This document shows, in pieces, positions 26,552-34,954 of a stretch of DNA of 37,596 nucleotides. A model generated the notes under the pieces. It saw only the letters and a list, made by a program, of their open reading frames with translations, was not told where the DNA came from and searched no databases. This DNA comes from Sporomusaceae bacterium (GTDB lineage: Bacteria; Bacillota; Negativicutes; Acidaminococcales; JAJUGR01). The position numbers and the translations under genes are program-made. The stretch lies in NCBI GenBank assembly GCA_029265905.1, contig JAJUGR010000024.1, positions 1-37,596 on the forward strand, read 5' to 3'. Position 1 is the first letter of the stretch. Every line of letters starts with the position of its first letter.

Positions 26552-27156
26552 ACGTTCATCTCCTTAAACGCACGCAGCATGGCGAGGCCAGTGGTGCTCG
26601 ATTTTTCCGGGTGAAACTGAACTGCCTGCACCGCGCCGCGTCCGACAGCCGCCGTAACCGGTCCGCCGTAATCCGTGACGGCCGTAATGATCGACTCGTC
26701 CTGCGGCACCGCCTGATAAGAGTGAACGAAGTAAACGTAGCGCTCTTCGGCGCACGGCGGGAAAAGCGGGCTGGGGTTTTTGACCTGCAGGTTGTTCCAA
26801 CCCATGTGCGGAATTTTCAACCCCGGCGCCTTGATTTTCTCGACCTGACCGGCAAAAAAGCCCAGTCCCGGCACGCCGGGCGCCTCCTCGCTGCCTTCAA
26901 ACAGGAGCTGCAGACCCAGGCAAATGCCGAGGAACGGGCGTCCCGAGGCAAGCACCTCGCGAATGACCGGCGCCAGGTTGCGGCGGTTCAAATTGTCCAT
27001 GCAATCGCCGAACGCGCCCACGCCGGGCAGCACCACCTTATCGGCGGAAGCAATCACGCGCGCCTCATCGGTGACTGTCACTTCCGCGCCGACGGCGACA
27101 AACGCCTTGGACACACTGTGCAGGTTGCCCATGCCATAATCAATAATCGCGATCAA
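26548..27156 (-). CDS. hisH: Imidazole glycerol phosphate synthase glutamine amidotransferase subunit HisH
   Basis: HisH is the class I glutaminase that feeds ammonia through the barrel of HisF. The 202-aa protein has the catalytic triad Cys79 (Gly-Ile-Cys-Leu-Gly), His182 and Glu184 (Phe-His-Pro-Glu-Lys). Asp-Tyr-Gly-Met-Gly-Asn-Leu at the N-terminus is typical. It lies 13 bp after hisB and overlaps hisA by 4 bp. Confidence 0.98.
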   Translation of the reverse strand: MIAIIDYGMGNLHSVSKAFVAVGAEVTVTDEARVIASADKVVLPGVGAFGDCMDNLNRRNLAPVIREVLASGRPFLGICLGLQLLFEGSEEAPGVPGLGFFAGQVEKIKAPGLKIPHMGWNNLQVKNPSPLFPPCAEERYVYFVHSYQAVPQDESIITAVTDYGGPVTAAVGRGAVQAVQFHPEKSSTTGLAMLRAFKEMNV

Positions 27157-27169
27157 TTGCGCAGCCTCC

Positions 27170-27757
27170 TCACTCCAACGTACCTTTTGTGGATAAGACG
27201 CCGCTTATCCGTTCGTCCTTGCGGCAAGCCGCGCTCAACGCGCGTCCGAAGGCCTTCATAATCGCCTCAATCATGTGGTGCGTATTTTTACCCGCCAGCA
27301 GACGGACGTGCATATTGACGCCGGCCGCCCGCACGAAGGCCTGCAAAAACTCTTCCAGCAGCTCGGCGTCAAAGCCGCCCACCGCCGTGCGCGGCAACTC
27401 GGCCGCGAAAACCAGGTAGCTGCGGCCGCTCAAATCAACAACGACCTGCGCCAGCGCCTCGTCCATCGGAACGAAGCTGTCGCCGTAGCGGGCGATGCCG
27501 GCTTTGTCGCCCAAGGCCGCCTTGAACGCCTGCCCCAAAACGATTCCGCAGTCCTCAACGGTATGGTGGCCGTCCACAGCCAGGTCGCCCGCGGCGGAAA
27601 GCGTCAGGTCAAACAGGCCATGCCGCGCCCACAGCGTCAGCATGTGATCAAAAAAGCCGATGCCGGTCGCGATCTCCTGCCGTCCCTGCCCGTCAAGGCA
27701 AAGACTCAGGCTGATCGTCGTCTCCGCCGTCGTGCGCGAAAGCGATGCCTGTCGCAT
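27170..27757 (-). CDS. hisB: Imidazoleglycerol-phosphate dehydratase HisB
   Basis: The 195-aa monofunctional dehydratase forms imidazole acetol phosphate. It has the duplicated metal-binding motifs: Phe-Phe-Asp-His-Met-Leu, His-His-Thr-Val-Glu-Asp and the late Asn-Thr-His-His-Met-Ile-Glu-Ala. There is no N-terminal phosphatase domain as in the enterobacterial fusion, so histidinol-phosphate phosphatase must come from elsewhere. The start overlaps the hisC stop by one base (TAATG). Confidence 0.97.
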   Translation of the reverse strand: MRQASLSRTTAETTISLSLCLDGQGRQEIATGIGFFDHMLTLWARHGLFDLTLSAAGDLAVDGHHTVEDCGIVLGQAFKAALGDKAGIARYGDSFVPMDEALAQVVVDLSGRSYLVFAAELPRTAVGGFDAELLEEFLQAFVRAAGVNMHVRLLAGKNTHHMIEAIMKAFGRALSAACRKDERISGVLSTKGTLE

Positions 27758-28833
27758 TATATTGTCCTCCTGCTGTCAAGAAATAGCTTGATCATCTTGA
27801 ACACCTGATCATTTTCTGCCGGCGTACCGATCGTGATCCGCAGGCCGCCCAGCAGGGGCTTGCGCGAGAAGTCGCGCACGCCAATGTCGTGCTGGCAGAG
27901 AAAGTCAAACAAGGCGGCCGCCTCATCCGGATCCTTGAACCGGCAAAAGAGAAAGTTCGTACCGGACGGGTACACCTGCACCGGCACGGCGGCCAGGGCC
28001 GCCGCCATCCGCTGCCGCTCCGCGATCGTCTCGGCAATGTCCGCCGTGAATTCCGCCCGCATGGCGAACACGGTTTCCGCCGCCGCCAGCGACATCGCGT
28101 TGACATGGTACGGCAGCAGCACCCGCTCCAGCAGGCCGACCAGTTCAGGCCGCGCCGTCATGTAGCCGACCCGCGCCGAAGCAAGCCCGTACGCCTTGGA
28201 AAAAGTGCGCATGATGATCAAGTTGGGGAACTGCTGTTGTATTCCCAGCAACGAAACTTCCTGGCTGAACTCGATATAGGCCTCGTCCACCAAAACGGGA
28301 CATTGCGCCGCCTTAAGAAGCGGCATCAGCTCCTCCGGCGTCATCACGGTGCCGGTCGGGTTGTTCGGATTGCAAAGCAACAACAGGCTCGGCTGCTGCT
28401 CAGCCAGCGTTTTGATGGCCGCGGCAACATCCAGCTTAAAATCATCGTCCATCGCCAACTGCACAGGCTCGCTGTCCGCCAGGCGCACGTACACTTCATA
28501 CATGGAAAACGAAGGAACCGGATACGCAATCTTGCGGCCCATTCCGCCAAACGCTTGGCAGGCTGCTTCCAGCAGCGCGCTGGAGCCGCAGCCGATCGCG
28601 ACCTCCTCCAGGCTTACCCCCAGCCCAGCCGCCAGCATTTTTTTCAAAGTCGTCATGTTCATTTCCGGATAACGGTTGAAAGCGATGTTGCTCAGACGGT
28701 CGACAACTGCCTTGCGCACCGGTTCCGGCAGGTTTTTCGTTCTCTCATTGGCATCAAGGCGGATCGTGGCATTGCTGTCATCCGCGTGATAAACCGGCAG
28801 CTGCAACAAGCCGGGACGTTCAAGCGTTGCCAT
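27757..28833 (-). CDS. hisC: Histidinol-phosphate aminotransferase HisC
   Basis: This 358-aa fold type I PLP enzyme transaminates imidazole acetol phosphate with glutamate. Pyridoxal-binding Lys213 lies in Thr-Phe-Ser-Lys-Ala-Tyr-Gly-Leu. The Asn-Pro-Asn-Asn-Pro-Thr-Gly motif and Val-Asp-Glu-Ala-Tyr are also present. It overlaps hisD by 14 bp. HisC enzymes can also act on phenylpyruvate, which is of interest with pheA nearby, but its place in the his operon makes histidine its main role. Confidence 0.97.
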   Translation of the reverse strand: MATLERPGLLQLPVYHADDSNATIRLDANERTKNLPEPVRKAVVDRLSNIAFNRYPEMNMTTLKKMLAAGLGVSLEEVAIGCGSSALLEAACQAFGGMGRKIAYPVPSFSMYEVYVRLADSEPVQLAMDDDFKLDVAAAIKTLAEQQPSLLLLCNPNNPTGTVMTPEELMPLLKAAQCPVLVDEAYIEFSQEVSLLGIQQQFPNLIIMRTFSKAYGLASARVGYMTARPELVGLLERVLLPYHVNAMSLAAAETVFAMRAEFTADIAETIAERQRMAAALAAVPVQVYPSGTNFLFCRFKDPDEAAALFDFLCQHDIGVRDFSRKPLLGGLRITIGTPAENDQVFKMIKLFLDSRRTI

Positions 28834-30181
28834 TTTTCGTTACCTCCCGTCTCACCCTTACCGCTTGGGCGTGGGCCTGCAGGCCTTCGGCTTCCGCCAG
28901 GCGGATAATGTCATCCGCCACCTTGTCAAGCGCCGCTTGCGTATAAGAGATCAAGCTGGTTTTCTTCATAAAGGTCTCCACGTTCAGGACCGAATAAAAA
29001 CGCGCCGTGCCGCCGGTCGGCAGCACATGGTTCGGGCCGGCGTAGTAATCGCCCAGCGGCTCCGGCGAATAGTTGCCGAGGAAGATCGCCCCGGCATGGC
29101 GCAGTTTCGGCAGCAGGGAAAGCGGCTCGCGCACCGCAACTTCCAGGTGCTCCGGCGCCGAATAGTTTGCCATTTCAATCGCGGCCTCCAGGTCTTTCGC
29201 CACGACGATCAGCCCCTGGTTTTCCATTGCCTGGGAAGCGATCTCCTTGCGTGGCAAAAGCGACAACTGGCGCGCCACTTCCTCCTCCACCGCGTCGGCG
29301 ATCGCCTGGCTGGTCGTCACCAAAATCGCCGAAGCCAGCGGATCATGCTCCGCCTGGCTCAGCAAATCCGCCGCCAGATAGCGCGGCTCAGCCGAATCAT
29401 CGGCCAAAATCAGGATCTCGCTCGGACCGGCCAGCATATCGATGTCGCAATGTCCGTAGACAGCCTTTTTCGCCAACGTCACAAACAGATTGCCGGGTCC
29501 GACAATCTTGTCCACCTTCGGAATTGATTCCGTGCCAAAAGCAAGCGCCGCCACCGCCTGCGCACCGCCGACCTTGTAGACTCGGCTGACGCCGGTCTCA
29601 TTGGCCGCAACCAGCACATACGGATTAAGCGAGCCGTCGCGCGCCGGCGGCGCCACCATGATGATCTCCTTCACACCCGCCACAGCGGCGGGAACGGCAT
29701 TCATAATCACGGATGAGGGATAGGCGGCCGTGCCGCCCGGGACATAAAGCCCGACCGAATCAAGCGGCGTCACCTGCTGACCAAGCATGGCGCCGTCCTC
29801 CCGATAGGTAAGCCAGGTTTTCGGCAACTGCTCTTCGTGAAACCGCCGGACGTTGGCGATTGCCTTGCGCATCGCCGCCAACACGTCCGGATCAACAGCC
29901 CGATAGGCGCGCTCCAATTCCGCCGGACTGGCCATCAGACTTTCCGCCGTCAGGCCGGCCTTGTCGATGAGGTTCGTATAGTACAGTACCTTCCGGTCGC
30001 CTTCGCGCCGCACGTCATTTACAATCAGATCAACCACCTGCTGCGCGGTCAATGGCTTGCCGAACATCGCCTCAATCGATCGGCGAATAGCCGGCGAAAC
30101 CTCAATCTCATCAAAAGCAGGCTTTTTAAGCAATGCTTTAATTCTGTCCTGCGACCAATTTTCCGCATACACTTTGCGCAT
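28820..30181 (-). CDS. hisD: Histidinol dehydrogenase HisD
   Basis: HisD oxidises L-histidinol to histidine in two NAD-dependent steps on a zinc centre. The 453-aa protein has the central Ala-Gly-Pro-Ser-Glu-Ile-Leu and Ser-Gln-Ala-Glu-His-Asp-Pro motifs (zinc and catalytic residues) and Leu-Pro-Thr-Gly-Gly-Thr-Ala-Arg near the C-terminus. An ATG at 30199 is in frame, but GGAGGG lies 8 nt before ATG 30181, which fits the usual N-terminus, so I use 30181, 5 bp after hisG. Confidence 0.96.
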   Translation of the reverse strand: MRKVYAENWSQDRIKALLKKPAFDEIEVSPAIRRSIEAMFGKPLTAQQVVDLIVNDVRREGDRKVLYYTNLIDKAGLTAESLMASPAELERAYRAVDPDVLAAMRKAIANVRRFHEEQLPKTWLTYREDGAMLGQQVTPLDSVGLYVPGGTAAYPSSVIMNAVPAAVAGVKEIIMVAPPARDGSLNPYVLVAANETGVSRVYKVGGAQAVAALAFGTESIPKVDKIVGPGNLFVTLAKKAVYGHCDIDMLAGPSEILILADDSAEPRYLAADLLSQAEHDPLASAILVTTSQAIADAVEEEVARQLSLLPRKEIASQAMENQGLIVVAKDLEAAIEMANYSAPEHLEVAVREPLSLLPKLRHAGAIFLGNYSPEPLGDYYAGPNHVLPTGGTARFYSVLNVETFMKKTSLISYTQAALDKVADDIIRLAEAEGLQAHAQAVRVRREVTKNGNA

Positions 30182-30186
30182 ACCGA

Positions 30187-30828
30187 TCACCCTCCGCATT
30201 CTTGCCGCAGCGCTTCCACGAGGCGGCTGATTCGATCATACTTCATTTTGTAGCTGGCCCGGTTTGCAATGAAGCGGGCTGTCGACACCTGTATCTCAGC
30301 AATCTCGACCAGTTTGTTTTCCTTCAAGGTGCGGCCGGTTTCCACCAGGTCGACAATCAGCTCCGAAAGCCCTACCATAGGCGCCAGCTCAATCGAGCCG
30401 TTCAATTTGATAATCTCAACCTGAATGCCCGCCCGGCGGAAAAACTGTTCCGCCACGTGGGGAAACTTTGTCGCCACCCGCAGGTGCGCGTAATCGGTCA
30501 GTTTTTCCCGCCGCATCGCTTCCGGCACCGCCAGCATCATGCGACAGCGGCCAAAGCCTAAATCCAGCAGTTCGTATACGTTCTTTTTTTCTTCCGCCAG
30601 AACGTCTTTGCCGATAATGCCGATATCCGCTGCGCCATATTCAACGTAAGTCGGCAAATCCATTGTCTTCGTAATAATAAAGCGGATTGCCAGTTCTTCA
30701 TTGGCGATAACAAGCTTGCGCGAACTCTCCGATAGGCCTTCCGCTTCAAACCCCACTTTTTTCAACATCCCAGCCGCTTTGTCAAACAACTTGCCCTTCG
30801 GCAAGGCAATCGTCAGCTCTTGTCGCAT
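30187..30828 (-). CDS. hisG: ATP phosphoribosyltransferase catalytic subunit HisG (short form)
   Basis: HisG starts histidine synthesis by joining PRPP and ATP with release of PPi. At 213 aa it is the short form that lacks the C-terminal histidine-binding domain and depends on HisZ for activity and feedback inhibition. The bilobed phosphoribosyltransferase core includes Ile-Ala-Leu-Pro-Lys-Gly at the N-terminus, Gly-Ala-Ala-Asp-Ile-Gly-Ile and the PRPP loop near Leu-Val-Glu-Thr-Gly-Arg-Thr-Leu. It is the first gene of the operon, with its own promoter. hisZ lies about 1.2 kb away, beyond an opposing gene. Confidence 0.98.
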   Translation of the reverse strand: MRQELTIALPKGKLFDKAAGMLKKVGFEAEGLSESSRKLVIANEELAIRFIITKTMDLPTYVEYGAADIGIIGKDVLAEEKKNVYELLDLGFGRCRMMLAVPEAMRREKLTDYAHLRVATKFPHVAEQFFRRAGIQVEIIKLNGSIELAPMVGLSELIVDLVETGRTLKENKLVEIAEIQVSTARFIANRASYKMKYDRISRLVEALRQECGG

Positions 30829-30852
30829 ACCGCACCTTCTTTTCTTTATCTC

Positions 30853-30866
30853 GTTAAAGGATTAAC
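30853..30866. promoter_or_regulatory. Candidate operator upstream of hisG
   Basis: GTTAA-N4-TTAAC (30853-30857 and 30862-30866) is a perfect inverted repeat just downstream of the predicted hisG start point, where a bound repressor would block transcription. A TAAGTTA half-like sequence also occurs in the yerC leader. YerC or HisR binding is a hypothesis. Confidence 0.45.
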
Positions 30867-30874
30867 TTAGTGAC

Positions 30875-30903
30875 ATGTTACCATGCTTTTTTTTCATCGT
30901 CAA
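30875..30903 (-). promoter_or_regulatory. Promoter of the hisGDCBHAFIE operon
   Basis: On the minus strand TTGACG (30898-30903) and TAACAT (30875-30880) are exactly 17 bp apart, with the predicted start near 30868. The hisG ATG is about 40 bp downstream. Confidence 0.8.
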
Positions 30904-31014
30904 GATATGCTATAGTAGGATTTTCTTCTCACACGTCGAATAAGCATCATTATGATTAGATTCGACCGACCAAAAACGTCTGTATTTTTATCTTGTCTCC
31001 CAAGGAGGTCTACT

Positions 31015-31968
31015 GTGAATACGCCAATAATTGTAGTGGTCAACCCCTTGTCTGACCGCCATCTCGCTGCAATTGCCAATGTCGCTCCTGACGCAGAAGT
31101 TCGTGTTGTCCGCACCGATGAGGTTGTGGCGAACATCGGCGACGCCGACATATTGGTAACTTGGGGTACATATGACATTACGCCCTTGTTGCCCGCCGCA
31201 AAAAACCTGAAGTGGATCCACTCGCTCAGCGCCGGGATCGAATGCCTGCTGCCGGCCGAGATCATCCACAGCGATGCCATTTTGACCAATTCAACAGGAA
31301 TCCACAGTATTCCTGTTTCCGAGCACGTTTTATCTTTGATGCTTGCCTTTTCCCGCGGCCTGCCGGAAATGCTGCGGAACCAGGTAAAAAAGGAATGGGC
31401 GCGCCCGGTTGTGCTGGATGAATTGCATGAAAAAACGGTTGGCATCGTTGGCCTGGGCAATATCGGCCGGGAGATCGCCAAAAAATGCAAATCAATGGGC
31501 ATGCGGGTGCTGGCCGTCAAGCCGACGCTGACGACCGAACTGTTTATCGACCACCTGTACACCACCAGCCAGTTGGACGAAGTGCTGCCGCAGTGCGATT
31601 ATGTCATCGCCGCCACACCGCTTATCCAGGAGACAAAAAACCTGTTTGACGCCGGCCGGTTCGCGTTAATGAAAGAAACGGCTGTATTTATCAACATCGC
31701 CCGCGGCGGCCTGGTCGTTGAGCAGGATTTGATTGATGCCCTCGCCAGCGGAAAACTGCGGGGCGCCGGTCTGGACGTCTTTGCCACAGAGCCGTTGCCC
31801 GATGACCACCCCTTTTGGCAGATGGACAAGGTAATTTTGTCGCCCCACGTGGCCGGCATTTCACCGCTTTACCTCGACCGAGCGATTAAGCTGTTTGCCG
31901 ACAACTTAAGTCGCTACTTGGACGGACGGGAAATGCTGAACATGGTCGACAAAGAACGGGGCTATTAA
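31015..31968 (+). CDS. D-2-hydroxyacid dehydrogenase family protein
   Basis: The 317-aa NAD(P)-dependent oxidoreductase has the Rossmann motif Gly146-X-Gly148-X2-Gly151. The family's catalytic residues are Arg230 (Asn-Ile-Ala-Arg-Gly-Gly), Glu259 (Ala-Thr-Glu-Pro-Leu) and His278 (Ser-Pro-His-Val-Ala-Gly). After the second Rossmann strand there is Lys169 rather than the usual Asp, so NADP(H) use is possible. The frame runs upstream to 30952, but AAGGAGG sits 6 nt before GTG 31015. The substrate is unknown. It lies alone on the plus strand between the two his transcripts, with a terminator after it. Confidence 0.9.
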   Translation: MNTPIIVVVNPLSDRHLAAIANVAPDAEVRVVRTDEVVANIGDADILVTWGTYDITPLLPAAKNLKWIHSLSAGIECLLPAEIIHSDAILTNSTGIHSIPVSEHVLSLMLAFSRGLPEMLRNQVKKEWARPVVLDELHEKTVGIVGLGNIGREIAKKCKSMGMRVLAVKPTLTTELFIDHLYTTSQLDEVLPQCDYVIAATPLIQETKNLFDAGRFALMKETAVFINIARGGLVVEQDLIDALASGKLRGAGLDVFATEPLPDDHPFWQMDKVILSPHVAGISPLYLDRAIKLFADNLSRYLDGREMLNMVDKERGY

Positions 31969-31973
31969 TCCCG

Positions 31974-32020
31974 CAAAAAAAGGACGCCGGTTAGCAGCAT
32001 TGCCAGCCGGCGTCCTTCTT
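31974..32020. terminator. Bidirectional terminator between the dehydrogenase gene and hisZ
   Basis: A seven-A tract leads into AAGGACGCCGG (31980-31990), which pairs with CCGGCGTCCTT (32007-32017), followed by T-rich sequence. It terminates the plus-strand dehydrogenase and, read in reverse with the T7 tract, the yerC-hisZ transcript. hisZ is therefore not co-transcribed with hisG. Confidence 0.9.
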
Positions 32021-33201
32021 CATTTCTCAACGAAAATGTACTCGCCATCTTCCGCCATTCCAGCCGCCGGCTTCGCCGACGGCGCCGTTTGCACAAGCAC
32101 GGCTTTGCCCGCAGCGCGCAGCGAGGCTGCCAAACGAATCGCCTTTTCCTGTGCGCCATCCTCCCAGGCGACAATGGTCGGGGCAGGCGGCTTGACCAGC
32201 GTTTTGTCCTGTTTTTCCAGCGCCATCAGCAGCCGGTCTACGCCCAGCGCAAAGCCGGTGGCCGGCTGGGAGCGCCCAAACGCTTCCAGCAGCTTGTCAT
32301 AACGCCCCCCGCCGCAGACGGGAAAGCCAAGCCCTGGCGTGTAGCCCTCAAACACCATGCCTGTGTAATAATCAAAATCCCGCACCAGGCCGAGGTCAAA
32401 CGACACAAACTCATCTACCCCGTGCGCCTTAAGCAGGCTGTAAATGGTTTCGAGATTCTCAATCGCCTTCCGGCTGGCCTCGCTGCCGGCCAGCGCCTTG
32501 GCCTCCTTCAGCAGCTCCGCTTTGCCATTGGTCAGCAAGACATGCTTGACGCGATCTTTCAAGTCACGGGACAGCAGGGCCGACTCCAGCAAATTAACCA
32601 AGCCCACCATATCTTTGGAAACGAGCAGGTGCCGCAGTTCTTCCGCCTGTTGCTCGTCCAAGCCAATCTCACCAATCAGGCTGCGCAGAAAATCCGCTTG
32701 CCCGATGCTGATTTGGAACGACTGCAATCCGGCCGCCCGCAAAGCTTCTACCGCCAAGGCGATCACCTCGGCGTCCGCTACCGGGCTTGACTCGCCCAAG
32801 AGTTCTACGCCCGCCTGGTAAAACTCACATTGCCGCCCCGCCTGGGCATCCTCATAGCGGAAGACATTGGCCAGATAAAAAAACTTGAGCGGCGCCGTCT
32901 CTTCGCGGAATCTGGTGCCGGACAGCCGGGCAATCGGCGTCGTCATGTCCGGCCTGAGCACCAGGGTTCGGTTGGAGCGGTCGAAGAATTTAAACACTTG
33001 GTCAACCGCATCCAGCCCGCCTTCGCCAAACACTGCCAAATATTCATAGGTCGGCGTCACAACTTCTTCATAACCCCAGTTAGCGAACGTGGCGGCCAAG
33101 GTATTTTCAACCTTCCGCTTGCGCCATGCTTCGCGCGGCAAAAAATCACGCGTTCCATAGGGAATCTGCGGCACAAACGCCGCCCCTTCACGATTACTCA
33201 C
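32020..33201 (-). CDS. hisZ: ATP phosphoribosyltransferase regulatory subunit HisZ
   Basis: HisZ is a histidyl-tRNA synthetase paralogue without aminoacylation activity that pairs with short HisG and senses histidine. The 393-aa protein starts near Ile-Pro-Tyr-Gly-Thr-Arg-Asp-Phe-Leu-Pro. It has class II-like motifs (Thr-Leu-Val-Leu-Arg-Pro-Asp-Met-Thr and Gly-Gly-Gly-Arg-Tyr-Asp) and a C-terminal anticodon-binding-like extension. The upstream extension to 33243 is unlikely, because AAGGAGG is followed by GTG 33201. The start overlaps the end of yerC by 8 bp. Confidence 0.93.
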   Translation of the reverse strand: MSNREGAAFVPQIPYGTRDFLPREAWRKRKVENTLAATFANWGYEEVVTPTYEYLAVFGEGGLDAVDQVFKFFDRSNRTLVLRPDMTTPIARLSGTRFREETAPLKFFYLANVFRYEDAQAGRQCEFYQAGVELLGESSPVADAEVIALAVEALRAAGLQSFQISIGQADFLRSLIGEIGLDEQQAEELRHLLVSKDMVGLVNLLESALLSRDLKDRVKHVLLTNGKAELLKEAKALAGSEASRKAIENLETIYSLLKAHGVDEFVSFDLGLVRDFDYYTGMVFEGYTPGLGFPVCGGGRYDKLLEAFGRSQPATGFALGVDRLLMALEKQDKTLVKPPAPTIVAWEDGAQEKAIRLAASLRAAGKAVLVQTAPSAKPAAGMAEDGEYIFVEK

Positions 33202-33511
33202 TGTCTTTTTCCTCCTTATTAGGCGCCATGCGCGACAAGACAAGCTGATAGCCGTCCGCTCCGTAATTCAAGCAACGCTTGACCCGGGAAATAGTCGCCG
33301 TGCTGGCGCCCGTCCGCTCAACGATGACATCGTAAATATAGCCGGCGCGCAGCATTCTCGCCACCTCAAGCCGTTGCGCCAAGGCTTTCAGCTCGCTGAC
33401 CGTCGCCACATCCTCAAAAAATTGGTAGCACTCTTCCTGGCTGGTAAGCGCTAAAATCGCCTCAAACAATTGATCCACAAGCGGATCCTTCAGTTTAGGA
33501 TTCACTGACAT
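33194..33511 (-). CDS. yerC: TrpR-like transcriptional regulator YerC
   Basis: The 105-aa protein belongs to the TrpR/YerC/YecD superfamily. The C-terminal half has a helix-turn-helix (Val-Glu-Arg-Thr-Gly-Ala-Ser ... Ile-Ser-Arg-Val-Lys-Arg) typical of the family, and the N-terminus is helical for dimerisation. ATG 33511 follows a G-rich ribosome site; a TTG two codons upstream is unlikely. YerC-type regulators next to his genes have been proposed by comparative genomics as histidine repressors (HisR). Its translational overlap with hisZ supports that role. The operator is not proven. Confidence 0.88.
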   Translation of the reverse strand: MSVNPKLKDPLVDQLFEAILALTSQEECYQFFEDVATVSELKALAQRLEVARMLRAGYIYDVIVERTGASTATISRVKRCLNYGADGYQLVLSRMAPNKEEKDSE

Positions 33512-33628
33512 GCTCAAACACCCACCCTTGCTTATTGCTTAAGAACGCCCGCCCTAACTTATTCGTCATGCAACCGGCTTTCCCTGCTTTCTTGCTTTCT
33601 TTCTTTATCATTCGAAAATACATCTACC

Positions 33629-33657
33629 ATTCTAACAATCAATTTTGCAACAAGCAA
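33629..33657 (-). promoter_or_regulatory. Promoter of yerC-hisZ
   Basis: On the minus strand TTGCTT (33652-33657) and TAGAAT (33629-33634) are 17 bp apart, giving a 5' leader of about 110 nt before yerC. I see no clear hairpin or known riboswitch in the leader. Confidence 0.55.
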
Positions 33658-33671
33658 CTTGTTTTTACCTG

Positions 33672-33700
33672 TTGACAAATCCACACCGGTACGGTAAGAT
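33672..33700 (+). promoter_or_regulatory. Promoter of the SAM-riboswitch metNIQ operon
   Basis: TTGACA (33672-33677) and TAAGAT (33695-33700) are exactly 17 bp apart, with the SAM-I aptamer starting about 18 bp after the predicted start site. Confidence 0.85.
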
Positions 33701-33721
33701 TACAAACAACTTCATATGATG

Positions 33722-33880
33722 ACTTTTCATCAAGAGCGGCGGAGGGAATGGCCCGATGAACCCGCGGCAACCATCATGCTTGCATGAAACGGTGCCAAGT
33801 CCAGCAGGATGCGCTGCAATCCTGGTAGATGAAGAAACGTAACGCTGTTTGCGCGCCTCTTCACTGCGAAGAGGTTTTTT
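33722..33880 (+). promoter_or_regulatory. SAM-I (S-box) riboswitch
   Basis: The conserved SAM-I aptamer blocks are present in order: AAGAGCGGCGGAGGGA (33732-33747), GGCCCGATGAACCCGCGGCAACC, GGTGCCAAGTCCAGCAGGA (33791-33809), and a closing CCTGGTAGATGAAG. The P1 helix pairs the start (TTCATC) with GATGAA. The terminator at 33856-33880 follows. High SAM should fold the aptamer and end transcription before metN, so the transporter is made when methionine or SAM is low. Confidence 0.97.
33856..33880 (+). terminator. Riboswitch-controlled terminator before metN
   Basis: CCTCTTC (33856-33862) pairs with GAAGAGG (33868-33874), and six T residues follow. The left arm can alternatively pair with the GATGAAGA-rich end of the aptamer, which fits an antiterminator switch. 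Confidence 0.88.
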
Positions 33881-33907
33881 GTTTTTAAAGAAAGAGGTGG
33901 CTAGACA

Positions 33908-34954
33908 ATGATTCAACTCTCCAGCGTAGTCAAGACATACGAAAGCAAAGCTGGAACGATCGAAGCGCTGCGGGGCATCGATCTCAACGTGTCAGCCGGT
34001 GAAATTTACGGCATCATCGGCCATAGCGGCGCAGGCAAGAGCACCTTGATCCGCTGCATCAACATGCTCGAGCGGCCGACCGGCGGAACAGTGCTGGTGG
34101 ACGGCGAAGATATGGGCGCGATGACGGAAGCAGAGCTACGCAAGGCCCGCCAAAAAATCAGCATGATTTTCCAGCACTTCAACCTGTTGACCTCGCGGAC
34201 GGTATATGACAATGTCGCCTTTCCGCTTGAAATTCAGGGCAAATCGCCGGAGGAAATCCGCACGATCGTCCTGCCGCTCCTGGATCTTGTCGGTCTCGGC
34301 GACCGCCAAGATTATTATCCGTCGCAGCTGTCCGGCGGCCAAAAACAGCGGGTTGGCATTGCCCGGGCGCTTGCCAGCCAGCCCAAGGTGTTGCTCTGCG
34401 ACGAAGCCACCTCGGCCCTTGATCCGCAGACGACCAAGTCGATCCTCGCCCTGCTGCGCGACATCAACAGCCGCTTTAATTTAACCATTGTGCTCATCAC
34501 CCATGAAATGCAGGTCATTAAGGAAATTTGCGACAAAGTCGCCGTCATTGAAGACGGACGCATCGTTGAACAAGGCCCTGTGCTGGAGGTATTCACTAAA
34601 CCCCAGGCCAAGACGACCCAGGATTTCATCAGCACGATCATCAACCGGTCCCTGCCGCCCGAATGGTCGGAAACACCGCCCTCCCCCACGCCGATTGCGG
34701 GGGCCGATCTGCTGCTGCGCCTCTCCTTCATCGGCCAGGCGGCGGATGAACCGATCATCGCCGGCCTGATTCGCCGCTTCAATGTCGACATCAGCATCTT
34801 ATACGGCAACATCGACCACATTAAAGACACGCCGTACGGCACCCTCCTGGTTTCGCTGACCGGCGATGACAACAATATTCAGGAAGCCTTGCGTCATTTG
34901 CAGGAGCGCGACCTGGGAATCGAGGTAATTGGTTATGTCGCAAGACGTCATTAA
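33908..34954 (+). CDS. metN: Methionine ABC transporter ATPase MetN
   Basis: MetN powers D/L-methionine uptake by MetNIQ. The 348-aa protein has Walker A Gly-His-Ser-Gly-Ala-Gly-Lys-Ser-Thr (38-46), Leu-Ser-Gly-Gly-Gln-Lys-Gln-Arg, Walker B Leu-Leu-Cys-Asp-Glu-Ala-Thr-Ser-Ala-Leu-Asp, and a C-terminal NIL regulatory domain (about 265-345) that binds methionine for trans-inhibition. AAAGAGGTGG precedes ATG 33908. It is the first gene after the SAM riboswitch and overlaps metI by 20 bp. Confidence 0.97.
   Translation: MIQLSSVVKTYESKAGTIEALRGIDLNVSAGEIYGIIGHSGAGKSTLIRCINMLERPTGGTVLVDGEDMGAMTEAELRKARQKISMIFQHFNLLTSRTVYDNVAFPLEIQGKSPEEIRTIVLPLLDLVGLGDRQDYYPSQLSGGQKQRVGIARALASQPKVLLCDEATSALDPQTTKSILALLRDINSRFNLTIVLITHEMQVIKEICDKVAVIEDGRIVEQGPVLEVFTKPQAKTTQDFISTIINRSLPPEWSETPPSPTPIAGADLLLRLSFIGQAADEPIIAGLIRRFNVDISILYGNIDHIKDTPYGTLLVSLTGDDNNIQEALRHLQERDLGIEVIGYVARRH

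Noticed and set aside
33512-33628. Possible attenuator or leader peptide with His codons upstream of yerC
   Set aside because: No short frame with a run of His codons and no terminator/antiterminator pair is visible.
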